A stretch of DNA of 64,000 bases from Volutella citrinella (Eukaryota; Ascomycota; Sordariomycetes; Hypocreales; Nectriaceae), in NCBI GenBank assembly GCA_034401135.1, contig JAWZSP010000007.1, forward strand, positions 3,720,001 through 3,784,000. Direction: 5' to 3'. The position numbers and the translations under genes are program-made. Below are positions 1 through 12,139 of the stretch, piece after piece (within the stretch, counting starts at the first letter, position 1; every line of letters starts with the position of its first letter). A model generated the notes under the pieces. That model did not search any database and was not told where the DNA came from. It worked only from the letters and a program-made list of their open reading frames with translations.

Positions 1-1283
1 GCAAGCCACCTCTCTCGGGGCGTTCTTTTGACCAACAGCGCTACCTACCTTATGTACCTATTCTGTCAGGCGCAGAGCTTCCAGAGAGTCCAGAGAGGGA
101 CAAGGCAACTGGGCGCGGCCATGTTGTTTGGTGTCCGTGTGTTGGTCGAGAGTCGATAGAGTGGTAGCACAAGTCGATGCCGTTTCCCGCTGCATCGGTC
201 CTTGTTTGGCTTTGAAAGAGTCACCTGGCCAGGTGAGATGGCCTGGAAACCCCCCGCAAGTCTCGGCAGCGAGCAAGGGCGCCGGCGGTAGACTGTGACT
301 GGTTCTCACTTCGTGTTCGTTCCCACATCCCGTTTGATGCTGTTTGGAGAGCCTTGTGCGCCACGACGGCGCGCCATGCAGGAGGCCGGTCAGGCAGGCG
401 ACACAGTAAGGCTTCAACTTCGCCCGCCTGAACGAGTCATGGGACGATCTGGGAAAAGAGAAAAGAAGAAGAAAAAAGAAAACACATGGGGCATGCATGC
501 TACAGTTCGGGGGGGCCGTTGATTGTTCGTTGCAGTACCAAAAGCCCAGCAGCTGGGTGTGTTTGATCTCAACTGCCGATGGTCCAGGTATCGCCTTATG
601 GATACCTATCAATTATGCCTCCCACATCGCCTCTTGTTTGGCATTCAAACCAAGCCGTGCGAGCTGCATAGTGCAATTGTTTGCACTTTTTCCATGGAAC
701 CGTGAAGAAGCCTGAGGGCTCAGGAGTCTGCCCCAGCCGGACGGGTGGCTGCACTTGGCCGGTTTGCCAGCTGCCAGTCGCCAGCTGCCAGCCTGATCTC
801 CCTGCTGGGTACTAAAAACTGGGAAGCCGCATCATTTTTCGTCTGCTGAAAGCTTCGCGTCTACATGCACGCTGCCTCCCGCTCTGGTTGTCCATTTGTC
901 GAAAACTTGATCTTTCCGTCCCGCCACCTGAGGTTTCGCTACCCGCCGCAACGTCGACTCGGGCTGACAGCCTTGAGACTTTCCCCTGCAACTGGAAGGC
1001 CGTACTGTACTTGAGCTCTGCCTGTTTGCCCGCCAAATCACAGCCGCTTGTCTGCCGAAACGAGTGTTGCCTACCTTAGTGTTTCGCCGCCCTTGATCTT
1101 TGACCGAATACCCACGTGTAAGCCAAGCATCGTGTCAAGAAAGTCAGGTTGACTGATCAACCATCTTGCTATTTAGAAGACCGTATTGTTCGAACAACTT
1201 TTGTCTAAAACCCAAGAAGAAAACCCGAAAAACAACAACAAAAAAAAAAAACACCACCTGCTATCGTCTACCCGTCATTCACA
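1..1283. other. Upstream region of the giant DUF3638 gene, no gene seen
   Basis: I see no convincing coding region here. The short ORFs on both strands lack domains and recognisable codon structure. A small direct duplication (ccagctgccag twice) lies near 768-792. The last 80 bases before the ATG at 1284 are A-rich and look like a 5' leader; they contain a run of about eleven A around 1242-1252. Confidence 0.5.
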
Positions 1284-4200
1284 ATGAAGAGCAAAACATC
1301 CGCCGAGGCCCCACAGCCCGACAAGCCAAGATACAAGCATCCAGACCTGTCAGTCAACGAATCGTTGTACTACCACCTTGCATTACCTCCAAGGCTGCCC
1401 CAGAGAGAGGATCCGAAGCTCGCCACCGTCGAGAACGGTATCGTGGAGCGGCTCATTTTGTCCGCTCGACGGATGCGCGATGTATCTACGGACGAGTTTT
1501 CCGCAGTATGGGATGCTGTTTTCCGCAGCTTGCAGGCCACAAAGATCGTCAACTCGGGCTGCCGCGTTGACCGCAACATGCTTGCCGGAGAACTGCGGGC
1601 GCTGACCTCGTCGGATTTCCTTGTCGTGCATGTGCATAGCCAAAACTGTGCACTCTTCGTTCACCGTACAAACGAGTAAGTACTTATCAAGACGTCGGTA
1701 TGCTTCGGTATCCTTATCTAATGCTTAGTAGTGTCGACAAAGGGCCGTCGGTTATATTCGAGGCCTACGAGGCGGCGCCACGGAATGAAGATGTCATGGC
1801 CACGGACAACGCTCTTGAATGGGAGTTCCCTGGTGGTGCAGCCGAAGTCCCACTCGAGACCTTCAAGGCAGCAGGATTCATTAACACCTTGTCCTCCTTC
1901 CTTGAAAAGGCATCTCGCGAAGTTTTGAAGGACTTTTCGGCCCAGGCCTTCAAAGCCGGATCCGTCCTCTTCGAGAATCGAGATACACCCGAGCCCACGG
2001 TTGTCTCGTCGCTTCTCATGGCGATGTTGCAAGAGACTGGCCGGCCAATCGCACCCAAGAAGTTGAGCAAGATGGTCAGAGATGAGGTCTGCTGGAAGGA
2101 CAGCGCACGGCCTTGGCGACGTCTGCCTTACTGGCTTGTTTTGCGGGTTGCGCTTTCCCGGTTTCTCGCCTCCAAACTCGGCGGCGACCTGGGAAGGGTT
2201 GAGTACAAATTCATGATGGCCCATCTCCTCTCGGATTTCCTTCCTGCAATTTCGGCATTTCCGAACCCCGTGGAGCCACTTGACTTTCTCAAGAAAAAGC
2301 TTTGCCGTCGTTTAGTGAAGCTCGACATTGACAAGAAAAACGCCCAAGACTCGGCCGTCTCTGAGAGGATTGACGATCTGTTTACACGTCTGGAAGATGA
2401 TTTGGAGGTCCAGGTCAACACTGCCTCCAAATTCATTGACACTGCGTGGATGCAGAAAAAAGCGGCACTTCAGAAGCAAATCCCGGCACTTCCACGGAAG
2501 GCCTCTCCAAATGACACACGGATGGACTTGAGGGCCAGTGGTGCCTATCTGAAGGATATTATGAGCGGCTACCTCCGTCCGCGCCGTCGAGATCTCGATG
2601 ATGATGCGTTCAGCATTGCGGCAGCTGCGAAGAAACACTTGAGCGCGTTCGCACGTTCCCACATCGAAGTCGTTCAACTGGAACACAGGGTCCGCGAGTT
2701 CGCTGACACAGTCCCGGTATCCAACCAGGAAGATCTGCGGTTCCGTCTCTCCGAAGCCTCTCAAATCATCAACCGATACATGAAGCTCTTATCCGGGGTG
2801 AATCCGCAGCACAGAACTCCCGAACTAAAAAGCTCCTTTGTTCTCGACATTATGGAGCTTTGGATGATAATGGACGAAGCTGCATGCCAAGTCTATCCTT
2901 TGCTCCGAGAGTATCACCCATCTTCAAGCCAGAGATGCTAGATGTGCTCTATGCTTGCCACATTGGCGACATGGATCGAGTCCAGCGGACCCAGAATTAC
3001 CTGAATGACCGAATCAAGTCCTGTCAGCGCCCTGACATGAATGTATTCAGTGATCCCGTGCCGGGCTGTCTGGGGGACCGGGCCCACGAGGCATCCGGTG
3101 ACGCGGAACAGCTGAAGAGCCTGCTGAGGTCAATCGAATCCTGTGCTAATGGATGGAAAACCGCAAAGCAGGCTGAGTGGGAGAAGCTGTCTGCGGAATA
3201 TGCGGATCTCTCCAAAAAAGCCGAAGCCGCAAGCTGTGTTTACCTGGTCGATGATCGCAACCCCTTCGGGCGAGGGTATCACGATGTCCATTGCCCACGG
3301 TGCCACATGCTGAACAAGATTAATAGTTTTTTCATCAAGATCTACGAGCACCCGTTGCCCAAAGACCCGACTGTTGCCAAGGTAGTGGTGTTTGAACTCC
3401 TATGTCCAAGTGTTGTTGCGAAATACCGCGACACTACGTGGCAGATACTGTCAACACTGGCGCTGCCTCCACAGGGGACCACGACAAGCCCACGATGCAT
3501 GCTTCGGGAGTACGCACAGCTGAAAGGTTTCGCAAACAGTACTGTTTCTTCCTGTTCCCTCGCGAGCACCACAAAGTCATGTGAGCCACACTCCAGTTTT
3601 TATCCTATTCACGTCATTCTAATTTGTCAAACTGCAGTTCTGATGACGCATTACGCCCGAATACCGTTTCCCGTGGAATGGGAAGACGACAGAAGTGGCG
3701 TATGTCGTCCGAATGGCTTGCGCCTGAGCTACTATGACTATCGATCAAAGGAATGGCCCGGCAGAATGTCCAGCTCGTCCCGACCTAGCTTCTTCCACCT
3801 TCTCAAGCTCAACATAACCCTGTCTTCCTCATTTTCGAGAATATTTCAAGATACGGGACTTGCTGAAAAGCCGTACGGATCTTCTTCTTACGAGATATTG
3901 TCAACGGCGTATCGATGCCCTCAAGGAGTCAGCGTTCATGAGTACCTTGCTTTCCAGAACATCGCAGCGGGAAAATCCAGAAGATGGATATCAATTCTCA
4001 CGGAGCTGGCATCTTCAAACCTCAACTTTTCCAACGAATCTGCAGTAATCCTCCTGAATCACTTGACATCTCAGTGCGGCCCACAAGATGATGGCCAGGA
4101 CCGCTTTCGGGTCATTCATGCGATATTTCGCGACGAAGAATTCTGCAGCAGGTTGATCGACCAGCTATCCAAGCGATTAGAATCAATTGTGGCCAACTGG

Positions 4201-7200
4201 AGAGAAACGTGCATGATGGAAATCGTCATTTGCTTGACCTTGAGGCTGGCAGACTTTGCTTTGGCCGCCAAGGCTCGGAAAGCTGCTGATGCGCCGCTTT
4301 CTCTACTTTTCCAGGCTCGAAGAATATGTGCTGCCTGGTTTCGTCTCCTCAGATTGGAATCCTACAAGGTTACCCACGCCGACACTGCTGCGCGGTTTCA
4401 GCAGTACGCCTTATGGGCAGCGCTCCTCTGCAAACGCACTTTCGACATCTTCACTCACCATGACTTGCCCATGGATGACGTTTCGCTGGAGTATTATATT
4501 CAGAGCAGCATCATGGTTCATGACAATCTAGTGGTCAAGCTGGAGACACTTCCGCCTCTGCTCCAGCATGCAATCATTCGAGATTTCAAGCTTTCGTACA
4601 ATCTCTCGCCATTGATAGCTGAATGCATCATGTCTAGACCGGAGACCTTTAGCGCAGCTCTCCGAGAGGTTTGGCCAGAGGAGGACGAATGTTCCAGACG
4701 GTTTTCAGACGTTAAAATGGAAAACCGCGAGTGGCTTTCCTGCTCCACAGAGGATGGTGACGATACCTTCGCCCAGGAGATACACTATCACTGCGTCGAA
4801 GGCGTTTTGTTGGTAGATGGTCGCCCTATGGGAGTAAGTCATTCGAAACAGGATATATGAGCCCGATACCATACTAACAGCCTCTTAGAAGCTTCCAAAA
4901 GACCCAGAAAAGTCGCTCGTCCTAGATGAGCTCTTTGGCAACCAGGCCCTGCTCACGTATCCTTCAAACCGAAAAGGCATGCAGTACCGTACGAAACCCC
5001 GCCTCCCCTTCTGCTTTTTTTATGTGCATCTAATCGAACCCTTTTGCTAGTTCTGTGTGTGCAACCAAGACGATTCGAAGTGCATGTCGGGTATAACACG
5101 TCTGGGGATCATGTCATCAGGGCGTTTAGAGCGCAATATTCACTCCAACTAATTCCCAGAGACGTATTTCGTCAGGATGAGGTCTGGGATCTACCTGGAC
5201 CTTTGCTGGACGATTGTTTCCACTGGCTGTATGTCTCTTCTCTTGGCTTTGGACTGCTGCTAACTGAAACCAGTGACCTCAAATCTGGACAAGTTTACAT
5301 CACTCCCTCGAAGCAGCCGTGGCCTGATGCCGTCTTCCACGGCTATATTCTCAATCCTGAGCGCCAGATTTGTGCACGCCACGTCATGCAACGGGGGAAA
5401 TGGACTGCTGACAGACACATTGTCAGCCCCAGAAGCCCGCTTTTCGTTCGCACGAGTCGCATTTTGGAAGGGTTTGAGTCCCGTCAACATATCCTCGTCA
5501 CCCAACCGGAGGGAAACCGACACTTAATGGTTGAGCTGACTCGCCTAAACATTCTCTTCTTCGTCAATAATCGCCAACTCCTCCAGTCGCCACAGCTGCA
5601 GTGCGAAGTCTCGCCTGACCAGGACGCCGGCACCTGGTACGGCCTACAGAGCAAGCTTCTGTGCACCAGTCTCACAAACGAAAACCACAAAACGATCCTC
5701 GTGCCTCTCGGAAATGTGAGGGTGAAGTCGGATGGGTGCCATGTCGCGGTCAGAATAGACCCAATCGGATCTTTTGGCAAGTTCACCATCGACACCACCT
5801 TGGGCCGAGTGGACTGTGCTGCGGAGCCGGTCCTGGTCTACACCAAGGCTCTGCTCCACGCGTGCACTTCTTTTGTCATCCCAGATCCCCTGACTGGACG
5901 AACCGGTACTGAAGAAGCGATCGAGTGGCTCAAATCGGGTATTTCTCAGCCGTGGTGTCCCCTGGGCGGGAAGGCCCATGAGACCTTGGAGAGGATAGCC
6001 GACTTGACGCCGAAGTTGAACTATTACCCAAGCGATATGAAGTTGATGAGGACAGATTCTTGGATCGAAAGTCTCCCTACGACTATGCAAAGCTTCTCGT
6101 TGAGACCCATTGCGGAACAAATCCTGCAAGTGTCGGCCCAGTTATCCTTGTTTGACTTGCAGAGCAACAATCCCCAAGGCGGCACCGAGGGGCTTCTACA
6201 GGCAATCAAGAGCGGGGATGCCCATTTACAGGAGAGAGCCATCATTCGATCTCAAGCCTTTAAGCGGTGCTTGGGTGATACAGAAGGTCGCAGAACTGCC
6301 GTAAGCATACGGTACAAAGCACGGGACCGGCTTTCAAGCAAGAACCTTAGAGTTCGGAATGTGCAGGAGGTTGCGCGTGTAGCTCGGCAGAGACCTCAAC
6401 ACATGACGACCACGGCTGAGTTGGCCCAGATTTTGTCCTCAATCGGACACGTCATTGGTGGCTTCGCCTCAGATCTCGACAAGGCTTCGCTGGACGAGCA
6501 GCTACACGTGAATATCGTGGAGAACTGGGGAGCACTGGTCAAGTTCTCCCAGCAGTCCAGCAATCCATATCGTCTCATGTTCCTGCTTGGCTCGATAGCT
6601 TTCCGGTCAGACATTGAACTGCCCCTGATTCGCTGCTTGCTCGCATTCTCAACATTTAGAGAACTTCAGCAGTTGGAATTGCCACCATGGGAGGAGTTTG
6701 AGAAGTTTCAGCTCAATGAAGTACCTCAACTAGATTCCATCTTGTCATTACTGGAGCCCTTCCGAACGCCCTTCCCAGAGAGCGAGAGGACGGCCCTGGA
6801 ACAATTTGCGAGTGGCAAGGAAAAGAGGAAGATCCAGATGGAGCGAGCAAAGCATGACCGAATGGTGGACGAAGACTGTAAAATGTTTGCTAATATTTTA
6901 CTGAGCCAGTGGCCATGCCTCCAGCCTGACGCTTTTGGGATTGAAAAGCCACTGCTGTTGGATATCCCCGGGGCCTTTGAGGCTGTGCGCACGTATTGGA
7001 GACGTTTGTACATGAACATGGACCTGTCGAAGCACCTGGAGGTTGTTCAGGGCATTCTCAACCGGCGAAATATTCAATTGCCAGGCAAGTTGACGGTTTC
7101 CCAGCCAGTTTCATGCGAGGAGACCTATTCTACAAGGCTTCGAGGGGAAGAGTTCGTCGACCTGGAGCAGCTACTACTGAAACCGCTGGTCCAAAAGCGA

Positions 7201-10200
7201 CAGAATGGTTCCCGGCAGAATACGAATGGTGCTAAGCGCGCGGGTCGTAAGAAGCCGCGAGCGGGCTCCGATTTTGTCAAGCCAAACGGGGGGTCTAAGC
7301 AGTTGACACCTCAGGTGAAGTCTCAAGCCCTGCAAGCGGCCATGGAGTTGGAAACGATAGCCAGCACTCTGCATTCGTCTGATTCGGTGGTGAGGAAAAG
7401 GTACGCCGCAGACCTCAGGATGAGCCTGGACGCCTTTCGGATCACTGGGCCACCCGTCTCAGCACAGTCAATGAGGGTGGAAACCAATGAGAAGTCCATC
7501 AAAGAGTTGTCTCGCAACATCCAAGCCAGGTTTGCAGTTATCCAGTCAGCCCTGGCCTCTCAATCCCAGCAGCACTCTAAGAGACGGATTCAATGGCTCA
7601 AGGCGGGCGACATGTGGCCAGTTATCACCAAAGGCACAGTTTTAAAGAGACTAAGCTCCACGTCGAACCAACAAGGATTCGGCAGCGGTATGCGGGAGGG
7701 CATTCTCGAACTTGGAGTTAAGATCACCGAGCTCCAACGCGAGATCCGCCTCGACGACCTAGCTCTCAGGAGCAGCTTTGGGAGGTACCAGGAGGAGTAT
7801 GTAAACAGTGGCCACTCAAACTGGAAGCCGGCAGAGCACCCAAACTGGTTGCTGCTTGAAATCGAGTCGAATATGATGATCCGGCCGGCTCAGATTGACG
7901 TAGCAATGGCAACCATCAACCCGTCATCGGGCTCCAACTCGGTGCTTCAAATGAACATGGGGCAGGGTAAGTCTTGTTGCTTCTCAACTCAGCGTTTGGA
8001 GCCGTAACTGACGCGTCTTGTAGGCAAAACATCGTGCATCATACCGATGGCAGCTGTAGCCTTGGCAGATGGGAAGAGACTCGTCCGGGTTGTGATTCCA
8101 AAAGCCCTCCTTCAGCAAACTACTCAGCTGCTGCATTATCGCCTTGGCGGCATCCTGGGGCGCCAGATCCGACACGTACCCTTTTCCCGTCGGACTCCCA
8201 CCATCGACTCCAACATCCAGGCTTACGTTTCCATCCACCACGACATGATGAAGAGCTGCGGCATCATGGTCTGTCAACCAGAGCACAACATGTCATTCAT
8301 GCTCAGCGGACGACAGCGGTTGCTTGACAATAACATCAATCAAGCCAGCCCCATGATCAAGGCGCAGAACTGGCTGTCTCGCGTGTCTCGGGACATTCTA
8401 GACGAGTCGGACTATACGCTGGCGGTTCGAACGCAACTCATCTACCCTTCAGGGACCCAGATGACTGTCGATGGGCACCCTCACAGATGGCAGGTTGCTG
8501 AGGCTCTGTTGCGTCTGGTGGACATGCACACCTTCAATCTCGCCCGCTCGTTCCCGCATTCGGTCAACGTGATCAGCAGACATGGAGGGGGGTTCCCCTT
8601 CATATTTTTCCTCCGTCACGATGTAGAGGATGAACTTCTACGAAGGCTGACAGCGGATATATGCAAAGGCGTGGGTGGCATTCTACCAATGAGCCCGCAG
8701 ACGATGGCTCCCGAGGATAGAGTTGCCATCAAGGATTTCCTTTCTGCCACTCGGCCACGGGTCAAGACCATCGAGAGGATAGAAAACATATGCCCAGAGA
8801 ATCCCAATCTAAGACAGGTCATCTATCTGCTGCGTGGGCTTCTCGTCAACCGGATCCTGATGATGACACTGAAGAAGCGATGGAACGTGGAGTACGGACT
8901 GCACCCAAATCGAGATCCGATTGCTGTGCCGTTCCACGCCAAGGGTGTCCCGAGTGACCAGTCCGAGTGGGGGCACCCCGACGTTGCGATCCTGTTCACT
9001 TGCCTGGCATTCTACTACGACGGCGTCACGATGGCTCAGCTTCGACAGTCGCTGGAGCACATTCTGAAATCGGATGACCCATCTACCGAGTATGACAGGT
9101 GGACGAATAGCACCGATGGCTTTCCATCGTCTCTGAAGGCTTGGAACTCGATCAACGTCGACGATGAGGTCCAGCTGGGCGACATTTGGAAGGCTGTTCG
9201 GTACAATCGAATTGTCATTGACTACTTTCTCAACAACTTCGTCTTCCCACGCCATGCGAAACAGTTCAAGGTCAAGCTTCAATCCAACGGATGGGACATT
9301 CCGCTCTTTGTGACGGAAAATGTCTCCAAAAATGACAGCAAGAAGTCGAGGCCAAAACCGCTGACAACCGGCTTCAGCGGAACCAACGATAACCGGACGA
9401 TGCTGCCCTTGAACATCCGACAGCACGACCTTCCCAGTCTGTCACACACCAGCGCTGAAGTACTGAGCTATCTCCTCCATCCTCGAAACCGAGCCTGCGT
9501 GCTGCCGGATAACATCCGGCCACCTAACCACACCGGCGACAGGGTGGCAGCGTCTTCCGAGATGGGACTTCTTCACTGCTTGAAACGGATGAAAATCCGT
9601 GTTCTCATTGATGCCGGCGCGCAAATTCTTGAAATGGACAACTACACCCTGGCGGTAGCATGGCTTCAAATTGACTCAAGTGCATTGGCTGCCCTTTACT
9701 TTGATGAAGGCAACAAGCCTTGGATTATTCCTAGAACAGGCCACAAGACGCCGCTGATTGCATCACCCTTTGCAGATGACCTCAGCCAGTGCTTGGTGTA
9801 TCTAGATGAGGTATTGCAGTAGCATTCTTAAAGCACCATTTGAACATGGACTGACCTTATTGACAGGCACATACTCGAGGAACGGATCTGAGGCTGCCGC
9901 CAGTCGCTCACGGAGCACTCACGTTGCGCCTCGGACAGACAAAAGACCACACGGTGCAAGGTAACGCCCAAGGGAAGATGCAGCAAACAGTAAGGAGCTA
10001 ATAGGTTGGCAGCTGCCATGAGGCTGCGCCAACTGGGGACGACGCAGTCGGTGTCATTCTTCATCCCCCGAGAGGTCCATCAGAGCATTGCAGATTTGCA
10101 GGAGAAATCAATGCACGAGGTTATCGATTCCGCAGATGTGTAAGTCACGAGCAGTGAGTTCAGCTCGAGGCTCCGCTAACAATTCCTCCAGAATCCAATG

Positions 10201-11664
10201 GCTGCTGGACAACACCTGTGACAATATCGAGCAGCTTCAACCGCTGTACTACTCTCAAGGCATGGACTTCTGCCGGAGGACCCAAGCCGTAGTCGAGTAC
10301 CCAGACTTCTTGGTTGACAAGAAGCAACGTGACCAATATGTCGACACGATAAAGAACGAAGAGCTCCAGACCCTCAGACAGCTCTATGAGCCGAGAGCAA
10401 AGGGCAGCGGCGCCAACAAGCTCCCACTGGCTCACAAGAGCATCTCGGGCTTTGTCTGTGAGCTCAACCACCGCCGGCGAGGCTTTGAAGACACGGGCTC
10501 AGCCGTCCACGCGTCTGCTCTGCAGGAGGTGGAGCAGGAAAGGGAGGTGGCCTTTGAAGTGGAATCGGTGAGGCAGGTGAAGAAGCCTGTCCACGTCGGA
10601 GCGCTCACGTTTCCCGGTCTGCACCCAAGCCTCGAGAGCTTTGCTAGAACCGGGAGACTTCCTGCGGACACCCAATACTTCCATCACGCCTTCTTCTCTC
10701 TCTCCAGGACAGCGTTGGGGCGTAAATACAAGGTTGCCCAGGATGTCACCGACTCGAAACTGCTCGTGACCGCCGAGTTCGATCGCACCATCAAGCCGAA
10801 GGTTGACTTGACCACTGACAACTTCTTGGTAAGCCCGCGTGAGTCCTCATACGGTGATTAGACTGCTAACAATTAGACGTAAAGCGACCGGTCAATTGGA
10901 TCCTTTGGAGCACCGTCACAAAGGCTGCAGTCGTCATCATTCCAGAGGAGGCCGAGCTGCTCATCCCTATCCTGCGAAAACAAGCGTCATCTCCGCTAGC
11001 CACACACCTCATCACCTACTCGGCCCCAATAACGAGGAAGATGTTGCATTTCAACGACTTCAAATTCTACAGTATTCCAACCCTTCCAAATGAGTGGGTC
11101 GCGCCGCTCTGGCTGCGGGTGCAGCTGGGCCTCTACGCTGGCCGACTCTACTTCACCTGGGACGAGCACAAGCCTCTATGTGAGCTCCTGGGAATAACAG
11201 ATGACAATTCAGCGCCCTATAGTGGCCTGGACGCACTCACGACCATGGATGGCGTGGTTGACGAGGGCTCGAGCGACGAGGAATCGCCCGAAGCAGACAA
11301 CGTGGTCGCCAAGCAGAGCAACCCAGTCCTCACGGCGAAGCCATTGGCCTTCATCCAAGAATGGCTCGCCCTACGGCGCTGGGGTCAAGACTTTGAACAC
11401 AGCCCCATGGGCTTCCTGGGGCAGGGTAAACTGCTAGAAAAACGCCACCACTTCTTCGAGCAAGCCAAGGAAGAGGCCGTCAACCTTCAAGATTTCAATC
11501 TTGCTCCGTCGGGGCTTCGGCAGGCCGGCGAAGAAGATGGACTCGGGGATCATGGGGAGCACTACCACGGTGTCGATGACATGGGAGCCAACAACGGCGA
11601 GGATTGTGACGGAGTCGTGGATAACATCCAATATGAAGACTCCGAGTACGCCAGCTCGTCATGA
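1284..11664 (+). CDS. Giant DUF6606-DUF3638-DUF3645 family protein
   Basis: This is a fungal giant protein of about 3,278 residues if one frameshift is discounted. The family is often auto-labelled ubiquitinyl hydrolase, but its role is not established. My exons are 1284-1675, 1729-3580, 3638-4833, 4889-4988, 5051-5228, 5274-7966, 8024-9810, 9867-9960, 10013-10139, 10192-10828 and 10885-11664. All introns are 45-62 nt with GT-AG ends, and the frames close. The N-terminal part (about residues 10-280) resembles DUF6606. The DUF3638 core begins near residue 2110 and holds GQGKT (about 2135-2140), followed by a VVIPKALLQQ strand and DESD (2264-2267). A DUF3645-like stretch follows at about 2420-2470, then RGTDL (about 2737) and QAAMRLRQLG (2764-2773). 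The tail is acidic. The reading frame breaks near 2918 (residue about 527): frame 2 ends at 2943 while the conserved sequence continues in frame 1. The gene is either a recent pseudogene or carries a consensus error. Confidence is high for the family and moderate for individual splice sites. Confidence 0.85.
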
Positions 11665-12139
11665 GTGATTGGCGCTGCCTTTGTTTCGAGACAAATTGCA
11701 GGAGATGAATGCAATTTCTAGTCTGGTATTTTGTATGCAGAGTTCCAAGTCATTCAGTTAGGAAGTCGCTTGGTTGGCTACCTTCACCTTCACCTGGCAG
11801 TTGAGCATTACGCGAAATACAACATCTATAATACTATCGGAGCAATGGATGCCATTAAACGTCTCTCAAGAGTCACCATAAAGCCCGCATTCTTTTCTCA
11901 ACATAGACGAACGAAAGGTGCCATTGACAGCATTGTTGAACTATGGCGGCTAGTCATTACTCTATAGATGTCTGTTTCTCCATCTACACGAGTCTGATTA
12001 TCCCCAGCAATTTTGTATTACACCGCCTGCTCCAAAAATAATGTGTAAATAGTGTCAGCCGACACAAAAGCAAATCCTCCAGCAGAAACTCGCCAGTCTA
12101 CATTGCCAAGGCCAGCATGTATGAGCCTAAATGGCCTCG
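11665..12139. other. Convergent intergenic spacer
   Basis: This is the shared 3' flank of two convergent genes. I see no ORF with recognisable features. It presumably holds both polyadenylation regions. Confidence 0.5.

Noticed and set aside
58..612. Minus-strand 184-codon ORF at the left edge
   Set aside because: No domain, no hydrophobic or codon pattern, and its composition resembles the surrounding non-coding DNA.
1676..3637. Alternative intron to bypass the frameshift at 2918
   Set aside because: No donor/acceptor pair near 2700-3000 has acceptable signals and restores the frame without deleting conserved residues.
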